Source: Marinomonas colpomeniae
GTDB lineage: Bacteria > Pseudomonadota > Gammaproteobacteria > Pseudomonadales > Marinomonadaceae
NCBI RefSeq assembly: GCF_014803385.1
Contig: NZ_JACYFC010000001.1
Location: forward strand, 640,136-704,135
Direction of reading: 5' to 3'
DNA: 64,000 nt
Part shown: piece by piece, positions 55,598-63,935 of the stretch
How the letters are laid out: every line of letters begins with the position of its first letter
Numbering within the stretch: the first letter of the stretch is position 1
Notes under the pieces: generated by a model
Databases searched by the model: none
Told to the model about the DNA's origin: nothing
The model's input: only the letters and a program-made list of their open reading frames with translations
Translations under genes and position numbers: made by a program

Positions 55598-55629
55598 GTC
55601 TCCAGTAAATCAGAAAATTTACTGGAGAC
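55598..55629. repeat. Perfect 13-bp inverted repeat
   Basis: GTCTCCAGTAAAT (55598-55610) pairs with ATTTACTGGAGAC (55617-55629) across a 6-nt loop. It lies just after the small ORF stop, upstream of the cyclase gene, and has no T-run. It may be a terminator-like or stability hairpin. Confidence 0.6.
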
Positions 55630-55635
55630 GCTTTG

Positions 55636-55809
55636 TCATATAGTTTTTTTGTGTCTGCTCGTGGAGAGCGCAATAATTCGATCTATTACTTTAAAAGCTG
55701 TTTCGGGGGTTGTGTCGTATTGTACTCGGACAATGGCTTCACCAATTTTCAGGTCAATATATCTATGATTAACTAAGGGCGGTATCAGCTCAGATACTAT
55801 CTCTATCAT
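55636..55809 (-). CDS. Small hypothetical protein
   Basis: About 57 residues from the ATG at 55809 (62 from a TTG at 55824). The composition is protein-like, with an amphipathic pattern, but no family is recognised. The ribosome site is weak. A perfect hairpin follows the stop, which mildly supports a transcript. May not be real. Confidence 0.35.
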   Translation of the reverse strand: MIEIVSELIPPLVNHRYIDLKIGEAIVRVQYDTTPETAFKVIDRIIALSTSRHKKTI

Positions 55810-55976
55810 ATCTTTTCGTATCAAAAAACCGTGAATTGTAGCAAGTCATATTACTAAAAAACTCTTTGTCTTTTTACTCTATTAGAGAAGATTCTTATTA
55901 ACTACGTAGATAATTTATACAATTAATGGCATTCTAGCCAAATATTATTTTTTAGATTGTTTTTATAGGTTTTTGT

Positions 55977-56597
55977 ATGATTGATATATCAAAAATGAAT
56001 AATGAGTTGGCTGATGCAACACCTCTTGAAATCATAGAGTGGGCTGTTAAACAGGGTAATAACTCTATTGTATCTACACACTTTGGGCCGTTCGAAGCGG
56101 TTGTTTTGCATACTGCCGTTGCGGCTAAAAAAGACATTACCGTTGTTTGGGCCGATTCTGGTTATAACACCCGAGATACCTATGTTGTTGCTGAAAAATT
56201 AATTGGTTCACTTGGACTCGATGTGAAAGTTTATACGCCGAAAATTACTGCAGCACGTTGGGATAATGCCTTTGGTGGTGTGCCTGATGTAGGCGAAGAA
56301 CGCCATACTGAATTCACTGAAAACTTTAAACTTGAGCCTTTTACTAGAGCTTTAAAAGAAGTTGCACCTGACGTTTGGATTACAGGTGTTAGGGCTGAGC
56401 AAACAGAATTTAGAAAAAATATGGAAGTGATTAGCCAAGGTGCGGATGGTGTTATTAAAGTTGCGCCTTTTTTACATTGGAAAGAAGCTGACATGCAAAA
56501 ATATTTGAATGAGAATAACTTGCCAAATGTTCAGAACTATTTTGATCCAACGAAAGGTCTTTCTAACCGTGAGTGTGGCCTTCATACTCAGCTATAA
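55977..56597 (+). CDS. Short PAPS-reductase-like (CysH-family) protein
   Basis: 206 residues of the adenine-nucleotide alpha-hydrolase fold. Blocks match CysH: STHFGPFEAVVLH (phosphate loop), VVWADSGYNTRDTY, GVRAEQTEFRKN, and the C-terminal catalytic ECGLH. No extra CC/CxxC iron-sulfur cysteines are present, as in thioredoxin-dependent PAPS reductases. It is some 40 residues shorter than E. coli CysH and stands alone rather than beside cysIJ. Likely sulfate assimilation, but a divergent paralog is possible. Confidence 0.8.
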   Translation: MIDISKMNNELADATPLEIIEWAVKQGNNSIVSTHFGPFEAVVLHTAVAAKKDITVVWADSGYNTRDTYVVAEKLIGSLGLDVKVYTPKITAARWDNAFGGVPDVGEERHTEFTENFKLEPFTRALKEVAPDVWITGVRAEQTEFRKNMEVISQGADGVIKVAPFLHWKEADMQKYLNENNLPNVQNYFDPTKGLSNRECGLHTQL

Positions 56598-56607
56598 TTT
56601 TTCTAAA

Positions 56608-56644
56608 ATAATCAGTACAACAGCTGGTTTGTTGTACTGATTAT
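56608..56644 (+). terminator. Terminator-like hairpin after the CysH-family gene
   Basis: A perfect 14-bp stem (56608-56621 with 56631-56644, loop 9 nt) lies 11 bp after the stop. The T-tract is poor. Confidence 0.6.
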
Positions 56645-56799
56645 CCTCTTCGATTTCTACACTTCTCTTTTAAATTCTAAATTAAGCTTGTAGTAAACAG
56701 CCGTCCGAATTCTGTCATGGTTTCAAAAGGTAGTTCGATGCTAGTATTCAGCAGCTATAATAAGCCGTTTAAAATAGCGCTAACCAACAAGGATTCTTG

Positions 56800-57168
56800 A
56801 TGATAGATTTTGATAATAAAAGTGTTTTTAAACTTAAGCAGGATTCTGATTTTGCTGAGAAGGTGAGTGATTTTCTGTTAGATGATGAGTCTATAATTGA
56901 TTCGTATAAATCCATGCGTGATGGCGTTGTCTTTACGAATAAAAGAATTATAGCGGTAAACGTTCAAGGAATTACAGGGAGCAAGAAGGATTTTACAACC
57001 TTACCTTACAAAAACATCGTTGCTTACTCCGTCGAAACATCTGGTACATTGGACCTTGATTCTGAGCTAGAAATATACTTTTCTGCACTGGGCAAAGTGA
57101 GATTTGAATTTACAGGCAAAACCTCAATGTCAGAAATCTCAAAAACGATTTCAAGCTACTTGCTTTAG
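56800..57168 (+). CDS. Bacterial PH-domain protein (bPH_1)
   Basis: 122 residues. The stretch from about 45 to 110 (DGVVFTNKRIIAVNVQG, then LPYKNIVAYSVET) is typical of the bPH_1 pleckstrin-like domain. The rest is short, so the protein is essentially a lone PH domain; members may bind lipids or polypeptides, but roles are unknown. ATG at 56800 with AAGGA six bases upstream; the TTG just before it is rejected. Confidence 0.8.
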   Translation: MIDFDNKSVFKLKQDSDFAEKVSDFLLDDESIIDSYKSMRDGVVFTNKRIIAVNVQGITGSKKDFTTLPYKNIVAYSVETSGTLDLDSELEIYFSALGKVRFEFTGKTSMSEISKTISSYLL

Positions 57169-57238
57169 CTTTCCTATAGTAACGTGAAATTTAGCCTTAT
57201 GATGAGGCGTATTATTATCAATAAAATTAGGATGTTTT

Positions 57239-57397
57239 ATGAAAAAAATTATTATGTTGTCTGTTTCTGTTGTTCTCCTTACTGCTTGTTCACCTGAAGT
57301 AGGAAGTGAGGGTTGGTGTTCAGATATGAAAGAAAAACCTAAGGGTGATTGGACTGCAACAGAAGCGAAAGATTTCACAAAGAATTGTATATTTTAA
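57239..57397 (+). CDS. Small DUF3012 lipoprotein
   Basis: A 52-residue protein. Signal peptide MKKIIMLSVSVVLLTAC with lipobox LTAC (Cys17). The mature part carries the DUF3012 pattern GWCSDMKEKPKGDWTATEAK and a final NCIF; C27 and C50 could pair. AGGATG-type site upstream. The family is found in marine gammaproteobacteria with unknown role. It follows the bPH gene on the same strand. Confidence 0.85.
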   Translation: MKKIIMLSVSVVLLTACSPEVGSEGWCSDMKEKPKGDWTATEAKDFTKNCIF

Positions 57398-57834
57398 GAT
57401 AAATAATTTAATTTATTTAGGTGTAAAAGAAAGACTATTGTGTCTTGTTTTTTTAGCGCCCGATACATAAATGTTAGATGTCGCGAGGTGATAAAAAAAC
57501 CATTCTTTAGAATGACTTTTTTATCTTTAAATTTAGTTATTGTGTATCTTTTTAGTATCTAAAAAACGAGTAGCTTGCTGAAATTTGAGTAGAGTTAGAT
57601 AAAAGGTTAAAGCTAGTAGTGCAAAAAGCCAGCCTTATGAGTATTATTCTCAAACAGTATGAACTTAACGCTACTAATATTACTAGAGACGTATGTATTA
57701 AGTTTTATTAAAATATAGGTGTATTTATAATATTTCGAGACTAAGCTAATGGTCATATTATCATTTTTTAGTCTTCATTAGGTTTCGTAATATGACTAAT
57801 TTTTTACCAAAAAATCAAGAAAAGGGAATTTAAT
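57398..57834. other. AT-rich intergenic region
   Basis: A 437-bp AT-rich gap. It contains the weak terminator at 57493-57522 and nothing else I can recognise: no ORF of coding character, no RNA gene. Confidence 0.4.
57493..57522 (+). terminator. Weak terminator after the DUF3012 gene
   Basis: CATTCT-tt-AGAATG flanked by an A-run and a T-run. Short stem, so modest strength. Confidence 0.5.
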
Positions 57835-58839
57835 ATGGGTTGGAAAGGGACTATTCGATCTGCTGGTGCTGAAGCTAATATTGCAGAGCGGGATGAAAAA
57901 ATTCGACAAAATGAGTTGAAAGAACAGCATGAAAAATATGATGCTATGTCTGTTTTAGAGCAAGCTGCTTATGATGTTGATGTTTATGAAAACTACATCG
58001 ATGTTATTCAATCTATGCATAAAGAATGTGGCGCCAAAATCAATTGGCGCAGCATACAAACATCTCCAAAACCTGAAGAACCTATTAAGGCACGCGAGCA
58101 TGAGCAGAAAGCTCTGCTAGAGGTTAATAACTATAAACCGAACTTGATAGATCGGTTTTTGAATAGAGTTGAAAAGAAAAAGGCCATATTGTTAAAAGTG
58201 GTAGAAGATGCAATCACTTTAGATCAAAAAGCACATGAGTATCAATTGCCTGCTTGGAATCGTGAAGTAGAGACTTGGCAAGAAAATGTTGATCTGGCTA
58301 AAGCGCTTTTAAACTCAGAAGAAAAAGCAAAATTAGAAACTATAGAAGCACTTCAACCATTTACAGAAATGTCTAATCTTGGGTCAGAATTTTCTGTATC
58401 AACGAAGACTAACGGCTTGCTAGAGGTGACCGTTAAAGTGAATGGAGCGATAATCGTTCCGAGTAAATTGAAAGGTTTACTTAAGAGTGGGAAGTTATCA
58501 GTTAAAAAGCTGCCAAATACAAAATTCAATGAAATATACCGAGATTATGTTTGCAGTGTTGCATTGCGAGTTGCTAATGAATTATTTTCCATTCTTCCGG
58601 ATAAACTGATTGTCGTTACTGCTGTCGATGGCGTGTTAAATACTGAAACAGAAGCGTTAGAAGACGCTACTATTTTGTCTATTGCTATGTCTCGAAAAGT
58701 GATGGCTAAGCTTAAGTTAAAAACACTAGAGCCATCTACTGCAATCAGTGATTTTGTACACAATATGTCTTTCAAGAAAACAAAAGGTTTTGAGGAAGTC
58801 GAATCTATTGATGTAGAAAGTTTAGATCTAAAAGCGTAA
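57835..58839 (+). CDS. Unrecognised 334-residue protein with coiled-coil N-terminal half
   Basis: 334 residues, no signal peptide or membrane helix. Residues about 15-185 are charged and helical (many E, K and Q, coiled-coil-like). Residues about 190-310 form a more compact region with alternating strands and helices (SVSTKTNGLLEVTVKVNG, then VALRVANELFSILPDKLIVV). Not a family I know. GGGAA upstream of the ATG, and a strong terminator follows, so it is expressed as a single unit. It may be a scaffold or enzyme, but I have no basis for a function. Confidence 0.75.
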   Translation: MGWKGTIRSAGAEANIAERDEKIRQNELKEQHEKYDAMSVLEQAAYDVDVYENYIDVIQSMHKECGAKINWRSIQTSPKPEEPIKAREHEQKALLEVNNYKPNLIDRFLNRVEKKKAILLKVVEDAITLDQKAHEYQLPAWNREVETWQENVDLAKALLNSEEKAKLETIEALQPFTEMSNLGSEFSVSTKTNGLLEVTVKVNGAIIVPSKLKGLLKSGKLSVKKLPNTKFNEIYRDYVCSVALRVANELFSILPDKLIVVTAVDGVLNTETEALEDATILSIAMSRKVMAKLKLKTLEPSTAISDFVHNMSFKKTKGFEEVESIDVESLDLKA

Positions 58840-58855
58840 ATTTTTTAAAGAATTC

Positions 58856-58890
58856 AAACCTTCTCTTTACGGAAAAAGAGAAGGTTTTTT
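58856..58890 (+). terminator. Rho-independent terminator
   Basis: AAACCTTCTCTTT (58856-58868) pairs with AAAGAGAAGGTTT (58875-58887), followed by more T. Confidence 0.9.
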
Positions 58891-59012
58891 ATTTAAAATC
58901 CTGCCTTTCTTCGAATGTCCAATATAAAAAATTCAATTTCAATACACTTCTTATTAGATTATAGACAAGAGCTCTGGTAGGCATCACCGTATTCATGAGC
59001 TATATAGATTTG

Positions 59013-60359
59013 CTACATAGGTTCAAATACAGATCCTAAACTTGGAACAAATAGTTTGTTATACATGCGACTGGCGTAGTCGTCTGTCATCGATGCCATG
59101 TAGTCACAGATGATACGTAAGCCGCTTTCACCATTTTCCTGACTCTTACGCCATTCATTGGCTATTTCTCTTGGTAGTAAGCGGTTAGGGTCTGCTGAAT
59201 AGGTTTCGAACATTTCCAGTAGCATCTGTTGCCCTTTATAGACAAGCATTTGAACTTCTGGGCGTTGGATTATGTGTTGCATTTCAAATTGCTTTAATAG
59301 AGACAAGGCTTGACGCTGCCCTTCGGGTAAGCCGACTTGGAAGCGCAATAGTGGATGTTCAAAATTTTGTTTTTCGACCACTTGGCAAGATGTAATAAAC
59401 CAACTAACGAGATCACCAATGGCTTCTTTACGAAGGTGACTTTGGCGACTAAAAAGTTGTGTTCGTATGTTATTTAGATTTTTGGATAAATAAGGAGATG
59501 CCAAGGCGGTAAGTTTTGGTTCTAAGTGCTCTAGCCACATATCTTTAGTAACCATGCCTAGGACTATGGCGTCTTCTAAATCGTGAACACCATAGGCTAT
59601 GTCATCAGCGAGATCCATTATGCTGGTATCAAAGCTGGCATGTTTAGCTTTTGAATGACTACCAGGTTCAGTTTCTCTTACGTCTTGCAACGCCGCTTTA
59701 TCGAAATCACTAAAGGGTTCAATAATCCAATTTAAAAGGTCTTTCTCTTCATGGTAAACGCATTTTGGTGGTGCCCAATCGGAGGCTTTGAATTGACGGA
59801 AGTTATTGGGTTTTTCTCGGTAAGCTCCAACGACATTTTCGTGTAAAACAGGGTATTTTAAAATGCCCAATAAAGTACGGCGAGTTACGTCCATTCCATA
59901 GGTTTCAGAATAAGAACCGCGTTTTCCTAAGATACGAAGGGATTGAGCATTTCCTTCGAAACCACCGTTCGATTGCATCATATAATTAAGAGCCACTTCA
60001 CCGCCGTGACCAAAAGGCGGATGACCGATGTCGTGACTAAGGCAAACGGTTTCAATTAATGCATCGTCTGCTAACCATTTTTGAAAATCGGCTTCGGCAG
60101 GTGAACTGTGCTTTAAATGATGGACTATGCCGTTGCCTATTTGAGCCACTTCTAAAGAGTGGGTTAGTCGTGTACGGCTATAGTCGTTTTGGCGAATAGC
60201 GAGAATTTGTGTTTTGGATTGTAAGCGCCGAAAGGCGGCACTATGAATGATGCGGGCACGGTCACGCTGGTAGGGCGTACGGTAATCGTTTTCACGGGAC
60301 TCTTCATGACCAGATTGTCTCTTGTGCCAAGGCAATAGATCATAGTGCGTATTTGTCAT
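59013..60359 (-). CDS. Deoxyguanosinetriphosphate triphosphohydrolase-like protein
   Basis: HD-domain dNTPase of the Dgt family, about 448 residues. The metal residues lie in LTHSLEVAQIG, LSHDIGHPPFGHGGE and DLADDIAYG. It removes triphosphate from dNTPs and is often activated by dNTPs. The start is at the ATG at 60359 (GGA site); the ATG at 60368 lies too near the site. Divergent from the HTH-only LysR gene. Confidence 0.92.
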   Translation of the reverse strand: MTNTHYDLLPWHKRQSGHEESRENDYRTPYQRDRARIIHSAAFRRLQSKTQILAIRQNDYSRTRLTHSLEVAQIGNGIVHHLKHSSPAEADFQKWLADDALIETVCLSHDIGHPPFGHGGEVALNYMMQSNGGFEGNAQSLRILGKRGSYSETYGMDVTRRTLLGILKYPVLHENVVGAYREKPNNFRQFKASDWAPPKCVYHEEKDLLNWIIEPFSDFDKAALQDVRETEPGSHSKAKHASFDTSIMDLADDIAYGVHDLEDAIVLGMVTKDMWLEHLEPKLTALASPYLSKNLNNIRTQLFSRQSHLRKEAIGDLVSWFITSCQVVEKQNFEHPLLRFQVGLPEGQRQALSLLKQFEMQHIIQRPEVQMLVYKGQQMLLEMFETYSADPNRLLPREIANEWRKSQENGESGLRIICDYMASMTDDYASRMYNKLFVPSLGSVFEPM

Positions 60360-60396
60360 TCTTATCATCCACTTAAATACTAATAATGATCAATCT

Positions 60397-60433
60397 TTCA
60401 TGAAAACACGATATAGGTCAATGTTCATGAAAA
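60397..60433. promoter_or_regulatory. Two TTCATGAAAA repeats between divergent genes
   Basis: TTCATGAAAA occurs at 60397-60406 and 60424-60433. The core TTCATGAA is palindromic. Spacing is 27 bp. A possible operator for the adjacent DNA-binding protein. Confidence 0.4.
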
Positions 60434-60472
60434 AGGCCTTATGCATAATAGGGTTCATTATAAGGAATCTTT

Positions 60473-60775
60473 ATGCTTAACACACAACATCTGATGACAT
60501 TTAAAGTGTTAGTTGAAACAGGAAGTTTTACACAAACGGCCAAACAGTTGGGGTTAACTCAGCCAGCTGTGAGTCAACATATTCAGAAGTTGGAGCGTGA
60601 CTTAGGCGAATCCTTGCTGATTCGGCATGGACGTACTACTGAAGTCACTGATGCTGGTAAAGTCTTGCTAAAACATATATCAGAATTAGAAGCTTGTTAT
60701 CATCGTTTTACCACATCTTGGAAGCCATTTATTGAATCTAAGCGTGATAACCCTAAAAAAACTAAGGCTAGCTAG
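60473..60775 (+). CDS. LysR-type protein with DNA-binding domain only
   Basis: 100 residues: a complete LysR winged helix-turn-helix (about 1-62, with SFTQTAKQLGLTQPAVSQHI and a LLIRHGR wing) plus the start of the linker helix, ending in a basic tail (KKTKAS). The whole effector domain is missing. The stop is in frame, with no matching remnant seen downstream before the converging Nudix gene, so it may be a genuine short regulator rather than a pseudogene. AGGAA precedes the ATG. Confidence 0.75.
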   Translation: MLNTQHLMTFKVLVETGSFTQTAKQLGLTQPAVSQHIQKLERDLGESLLIRHGRTTEVTDAGKVLLKHISELEACYHRFTTSWKPFIESKRDNPKKTKAS

Positions 60776-60811
60776 TCTTAGTTAAGTCACTAAAAACAGA
60801 TTTTAAGAAGC

Positions 60812-61462
60812 TCAACGAATGTGTTTCGCTAAGGTTTGATAGAGTCCAAATAATATGCCAGCAGTAACGCCCCAAATACGAATTTCTTCATATTCAATTT
60901 CGAAATAGCCACGTGAATTTGTGTCGAGTTTTTTCTTTTTAAAGCGATAGTTCTGCGGTGTGAGTAAGTGTCGTAATGGCACCCAGTGAACACACTTTAC
61001 TTCATCTTCACAAAGGCTGAGTTCACTTTTTCGAGTCATTTCTGCAATAATAGGTTTGATGCAATAACCTGATAACGTACAGTACTCACCAAGTTCACCG
61101 AGTAAATCAAAGCAGTCTGGTGCAAGGCCCACTTCTTCTAACGTTTCTCGTAATGCCGTGTATTGAATACTGGCGTCTTCAGCGTCATGTTTTCCACCTG
61201 GAAAAGCAATTTGCCCCGGATGGTTACGCATGTGAAGCGCCCGTTGTGTTAATAGCGTGTATAGCTCGCCATCATTTGGATCTTGCCAAATTGGAATTAA
61301 TATTGCGGCTGAACGGTAATCTGCGCCATAACCGCTGGGAAACATTTCTTTATCTGGGTTATGGATTTGATGCGCATAAGGTTCTTTATCTAAGGCTGCG
61401 CGAATTTCATCTAAACTCAGATCAATAGGAGGAGCATTTAAAAACTGCTCTATGTCAGACAT
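60812..61462 (-). CDS. Nudix hydrolase, CoA pyrophosphatase-like
   Basis: 216 residues. The Nudix box reads PGGKHDAEDASIQYTALRE then TLEEVGL (about residues 91-116), in the UPF0035/NudL form that often cleaves CoA to acyl-phosphopantetheine and 3',5'-ADP. 8 bp after pabB, so they are cotranscribed. Confidence 0.87.
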   Translation of the reverse strand: MSDIEQFLNAPPIDLSLDEIRAALDKEPYAHQIHNPDKEMFPSGYGADYRSAAILIPIWQDPNDGELYTLLTQRALHMRNHPGQIAFPGGKHDAEDASIQYTALRETLEEVGLAPDCFDLLGELGEYCTLSGYCIKPIIAEMTRKSELSLCEDEVKCVHWVPLRHLLTPQNYRFKKKKLDTNSRGYFEIEYEEIRIWGVTAGILFGLYQTLAKHIR

Positions 61463-61470
61463 GATACGGC

Positions 61471-62883
61471 CTACTTCAAAAAGACATGTTCTAGAGTATG
61501 GGTTAATTTACCTACTTTGGTAAAGGTTTCTTGATATTCTTCTTCACATTCTGAATCTGCGACTAAACCGCCACCGGCCCAACAATGCAAATTTCCATGG
61601 TCTGCAACCAGTGTTCGTATGGTAATACTAGAGTCCATTTGGCCGTTAGTACTGAAGTACGCAATCGATCCGCAGTAGGCTGAACGCTGATGAGGTTCTA
61701 GCTCATCAATAATTTCCATAGAACGAATTTTTGGTGCGCCAGTAATCGAGCCGCCAGGAAAACTTTGGTGAAATACACGAATGGCTTGATCTGCTTTATC
61801 TATTCTGCCTTCTACCGTTGACACAAGATGATGTACATTGGCGTAGCTTTCCAATTTAAACAATGCCGGCACTTTTATACTGCCTGTTAAGCAAGTCCGA
61901 CCAAGGTCGTTACGCAGTAAATCAACAATCATTAAGTTTTCAGATCGATTTTTTTCTGATGCTTCTAGCCAATCAGAATTTGCTTTGTCTTCTTCTGGTG
62001 TCTCACCACGGGCAATCGTACCCTTAATAGGCTTAGATTCAACATGGCCCTGATCACACAACAAAAAGCGCTCTGGTGAATGGCTTAATAAACTTTGTTC
62101 GGGCGAAATCTCTAAATAGGCAGAAAAGGGGGTGGGACAAACCTCGCGTAATGCTTGGTAAGCGGTAAAAGTATCGCCCTGATAAGTACTGGAAAAACGT
62201 TGAGCTAAGTTCACTTGATAGCAGTCACCAGATTGAATGTACTCTTGAACTGTAGCAAACTTTTTGGCGTAGTCGCTTGCTGTCATATTAGAGGTGAAAG
62301 GCGCAGTTAATGAAAATGTTTGTCGTTCTTTAGTGTGTTTTTTATCACTCATTTCAGTGAAGCGTTTGATTAAGTCAATTGCTTCCGTTTCATCACACCA
62401 AGGTGTAATGATAAGTTGTGTTGTTTTCTCTTGGTGAGAGGTAATAACGGCCCAAGTATAAAGACCCATATTTAAAGGATCTAGCTGAATATCGTGTTTT
62501 ACTGTATCAGGCAGCTGTTCAACAAAATGGCCGCTCTCGTAACTGTAATAGCCTAATAAACCGCCAGTAAATGGCAAATCTTTTGATGCAGAGATTGCCC
62601 AAGGTTCTTGACAAATCAAGGTCATGAGTTCGTTTAATAAATCCATCGGATTCTGTGTGCTTTGCAACTCATACAGCGGTGCTTTTTGCCATGTAATCAG
62701 CGAGTTATTTTTAGACGGGCGAATGCGTGCTAATGGGTTTGCCACTAATATGTCGTGGTTTGTATCAGGGAAATGTTCATGGTTACTGTCAAGCAGAGCG
62801 GGGAAAGGTAAGTCGCGCACGGCAGAAAAGAAAGACAGTAAGGATGTCTGGTAAGGGAGATTCACCCGTTTGATTTCTGACAT
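61471..62883 (-). CDS. pabB: Aminodeoxychorismate synthase component I
   Basis: PabB, 470 residues, makes 4-amino-4-deoxychorismate for folate. The catalytic core shows the PIKGT motif with the nucleophilic Lys, LMIVDLLRNDLGR, GSITGAPKIRSMEII and the C-terminal AGGGLVADS. The KGT distinguishes PabB from the TrpE-type (PIAGT). First gene of pabB-nudL. Confidence 0.93.
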   Translation of the reverse strand: MSEIKRVNLPYQTSLLSFFSAVRDLPFPALLDSNHEHFPDTNHDILVANPLARIRPSKNNSLITWQKAPLYELQSTQNPMDLLNELMTLICQEPWAISASKDLPFTGGLLGYYSYESGHFVEQLPDTVKHDIQLDPLNMGLYTWAVITSHQEKTTQLIITPWCDETEAIDLIKRFTEMSDKKHTKERQTFSLTAPFTSNMTASDYAKKFATVQEYIQSGDCYQVNLAQRFSSTYQGDTFTAYQALREVCPTPFSAYLEISPEQSLLSHSPERFLLCDQGHVESKPIKGTIARGETPEEDKANSDWLEASEKNRSENLMIVDLLRNDLGRTCLTGSIKVPALFKLESYANVHHLVSTVEGRIDKADQAIRVFHQSFPGGSITGAPKIRSMEIIDELEPHQRSAYCGSIAYFSTNGQMDSSITIRTLVADHGNLHCWAGGGLVADSECEEEYQETFTKVGKLTHTLEHVFLK

Positions 62884-62961
62884 TTAATTTAATACCTAGT
62901 AATATTCAATTATCTATCTCATTGTATTCTTTTAACAAAGTTCCTCACAGGGTAATTGTAA

Positions 62962-63828
62962 GTGTCTGACGTTTTTTTTCTATCTTTACCAAAAGCACGC
63001 ATTGCGTATCGTCTTTATGAAAATCCGAATGCGCAAACGGATCGCGTTTGTCTACTTTTGCATGGTGCGGGTGTCGCAGGGGAAATCACCTATTCTCCGA
63101 TGTTGCCGTATTTTACCCAGTGGCGCTGGATGCTGCTACCGGATTTAAAAGGCATGGGGGATTCTTTCCATCATCATGGGGAGGAAGATCCAGTCTCGAT
63201 TGATGAACTTACCGACGAAGTAGAGGCGTTATTAGCGCACGTTAAATGGGGTGATTTTGATCTGGTTGCTTATTCACTTGGAGGTTTGGTCGCATTGAAT
63301 TTGAATTACCGACGCAGCCTGCAAGGTAAATCAAAAGTAAAAATGGCATTACTAGAGCCGGCGTCTTTCGATAGAGAAGACTTATCAAGCTTAATGGAAG
63401 TGCGTTTGAAGTATCGTCATGCTTCTACGCTAATTCGTGAAACGGGTGATGTGGAGTTGGGTGTTGCTCAGTTTATGGATGGTGTATCGCCCAATCGTCG
63501 TAAGCATCCCGTGGCAGAAGCTACAACACAATCTCGTCTTGCTCATCGTCCTTTTGGCTTTGCTTATGCGTTAGACGCGGTGACGGATCATGTTGAAATC
63601 ATGTCGACGCAGCCGAGTTTGCGAGACGAGATGATAGCGGCGTCCGAGCAGGTGTTCTTGTTTTCTGGCGAGTTAAGCCATGAAGCATTAAAGCAACATT
63701 ATGAATTATTGAATTTGCAGAATGAAGAATGGGAGCACAAAACCATGAGTGCTTGTGATCATTCTCTGCCTTTTCAAAAACCAAGACAGATCGCGAATCA
63801 TATTAACAAATGGTTTGCAGTAGGTTAA
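62962..63828 (+). CDS. Alpha/beta-hydrolase
   Basis: 288 residues. GTG start with AGGG upstream. The oxyanion block LLHGAGVAGE lies near 30-39, the nucleophile elbow AYSLGG near 104-109, and a late His (DHSLP) completes the triad. The substrate is unknown. Divergent from pabB. Confidence 0.8.
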   Translation: MSDVFFLSLPKARIAYRLYENPNAQTDRVCLLLHGAGVAGEITYSPMLPYFTQWRWMLLPDLKGMGDSFHHHGEEDPVSIDELTDEVEALLAHVKWGDFDLVAYSLGGLVALNLNYRRSLQGKSKVKMALLEPASFDREDLSSLMEVRLKYRHASTLIRETGDVELGVAQFMDGVSPNRRKHPVAEATTQSRLAHRPFGFAYALDAVTDHVEIMSTQPSLRDEMIAASEQVFLFSGELSHEALKQHYELLNLQNEEWEHKTMSACDHSLPFQKPRQIANHINKWFAVG

Positions 63829-63840
63829 CTTGATCAAACA

Positions 63841-63878
63841 ATGATAAGAGACGAGCAAGGATGCTCGTCTCTTATCAT
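63841..63878 (+). terminator. Long perfect hairpin after the hydrolase gene
   Basis: A perfect 17-bp stem (63841-63857 with 63862-63878) and a 4-nt loop. No T-run follows, so factor-dependent or stability roles are also possible. Confidence 0.6.
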
Positions 63879-63935
63879 GAAGTAAGGTGGAAAACGTTTA
63901 AAAAAGTAAGACAAATGAAAACAAGGAGGTTTTCA

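Noticed and set aside
60776-60811. A lost LysR effector domain after the short LysR gene
   Set aside because: Only 36 bp separate it from the Nudix stop, so there is no room for a remnant.
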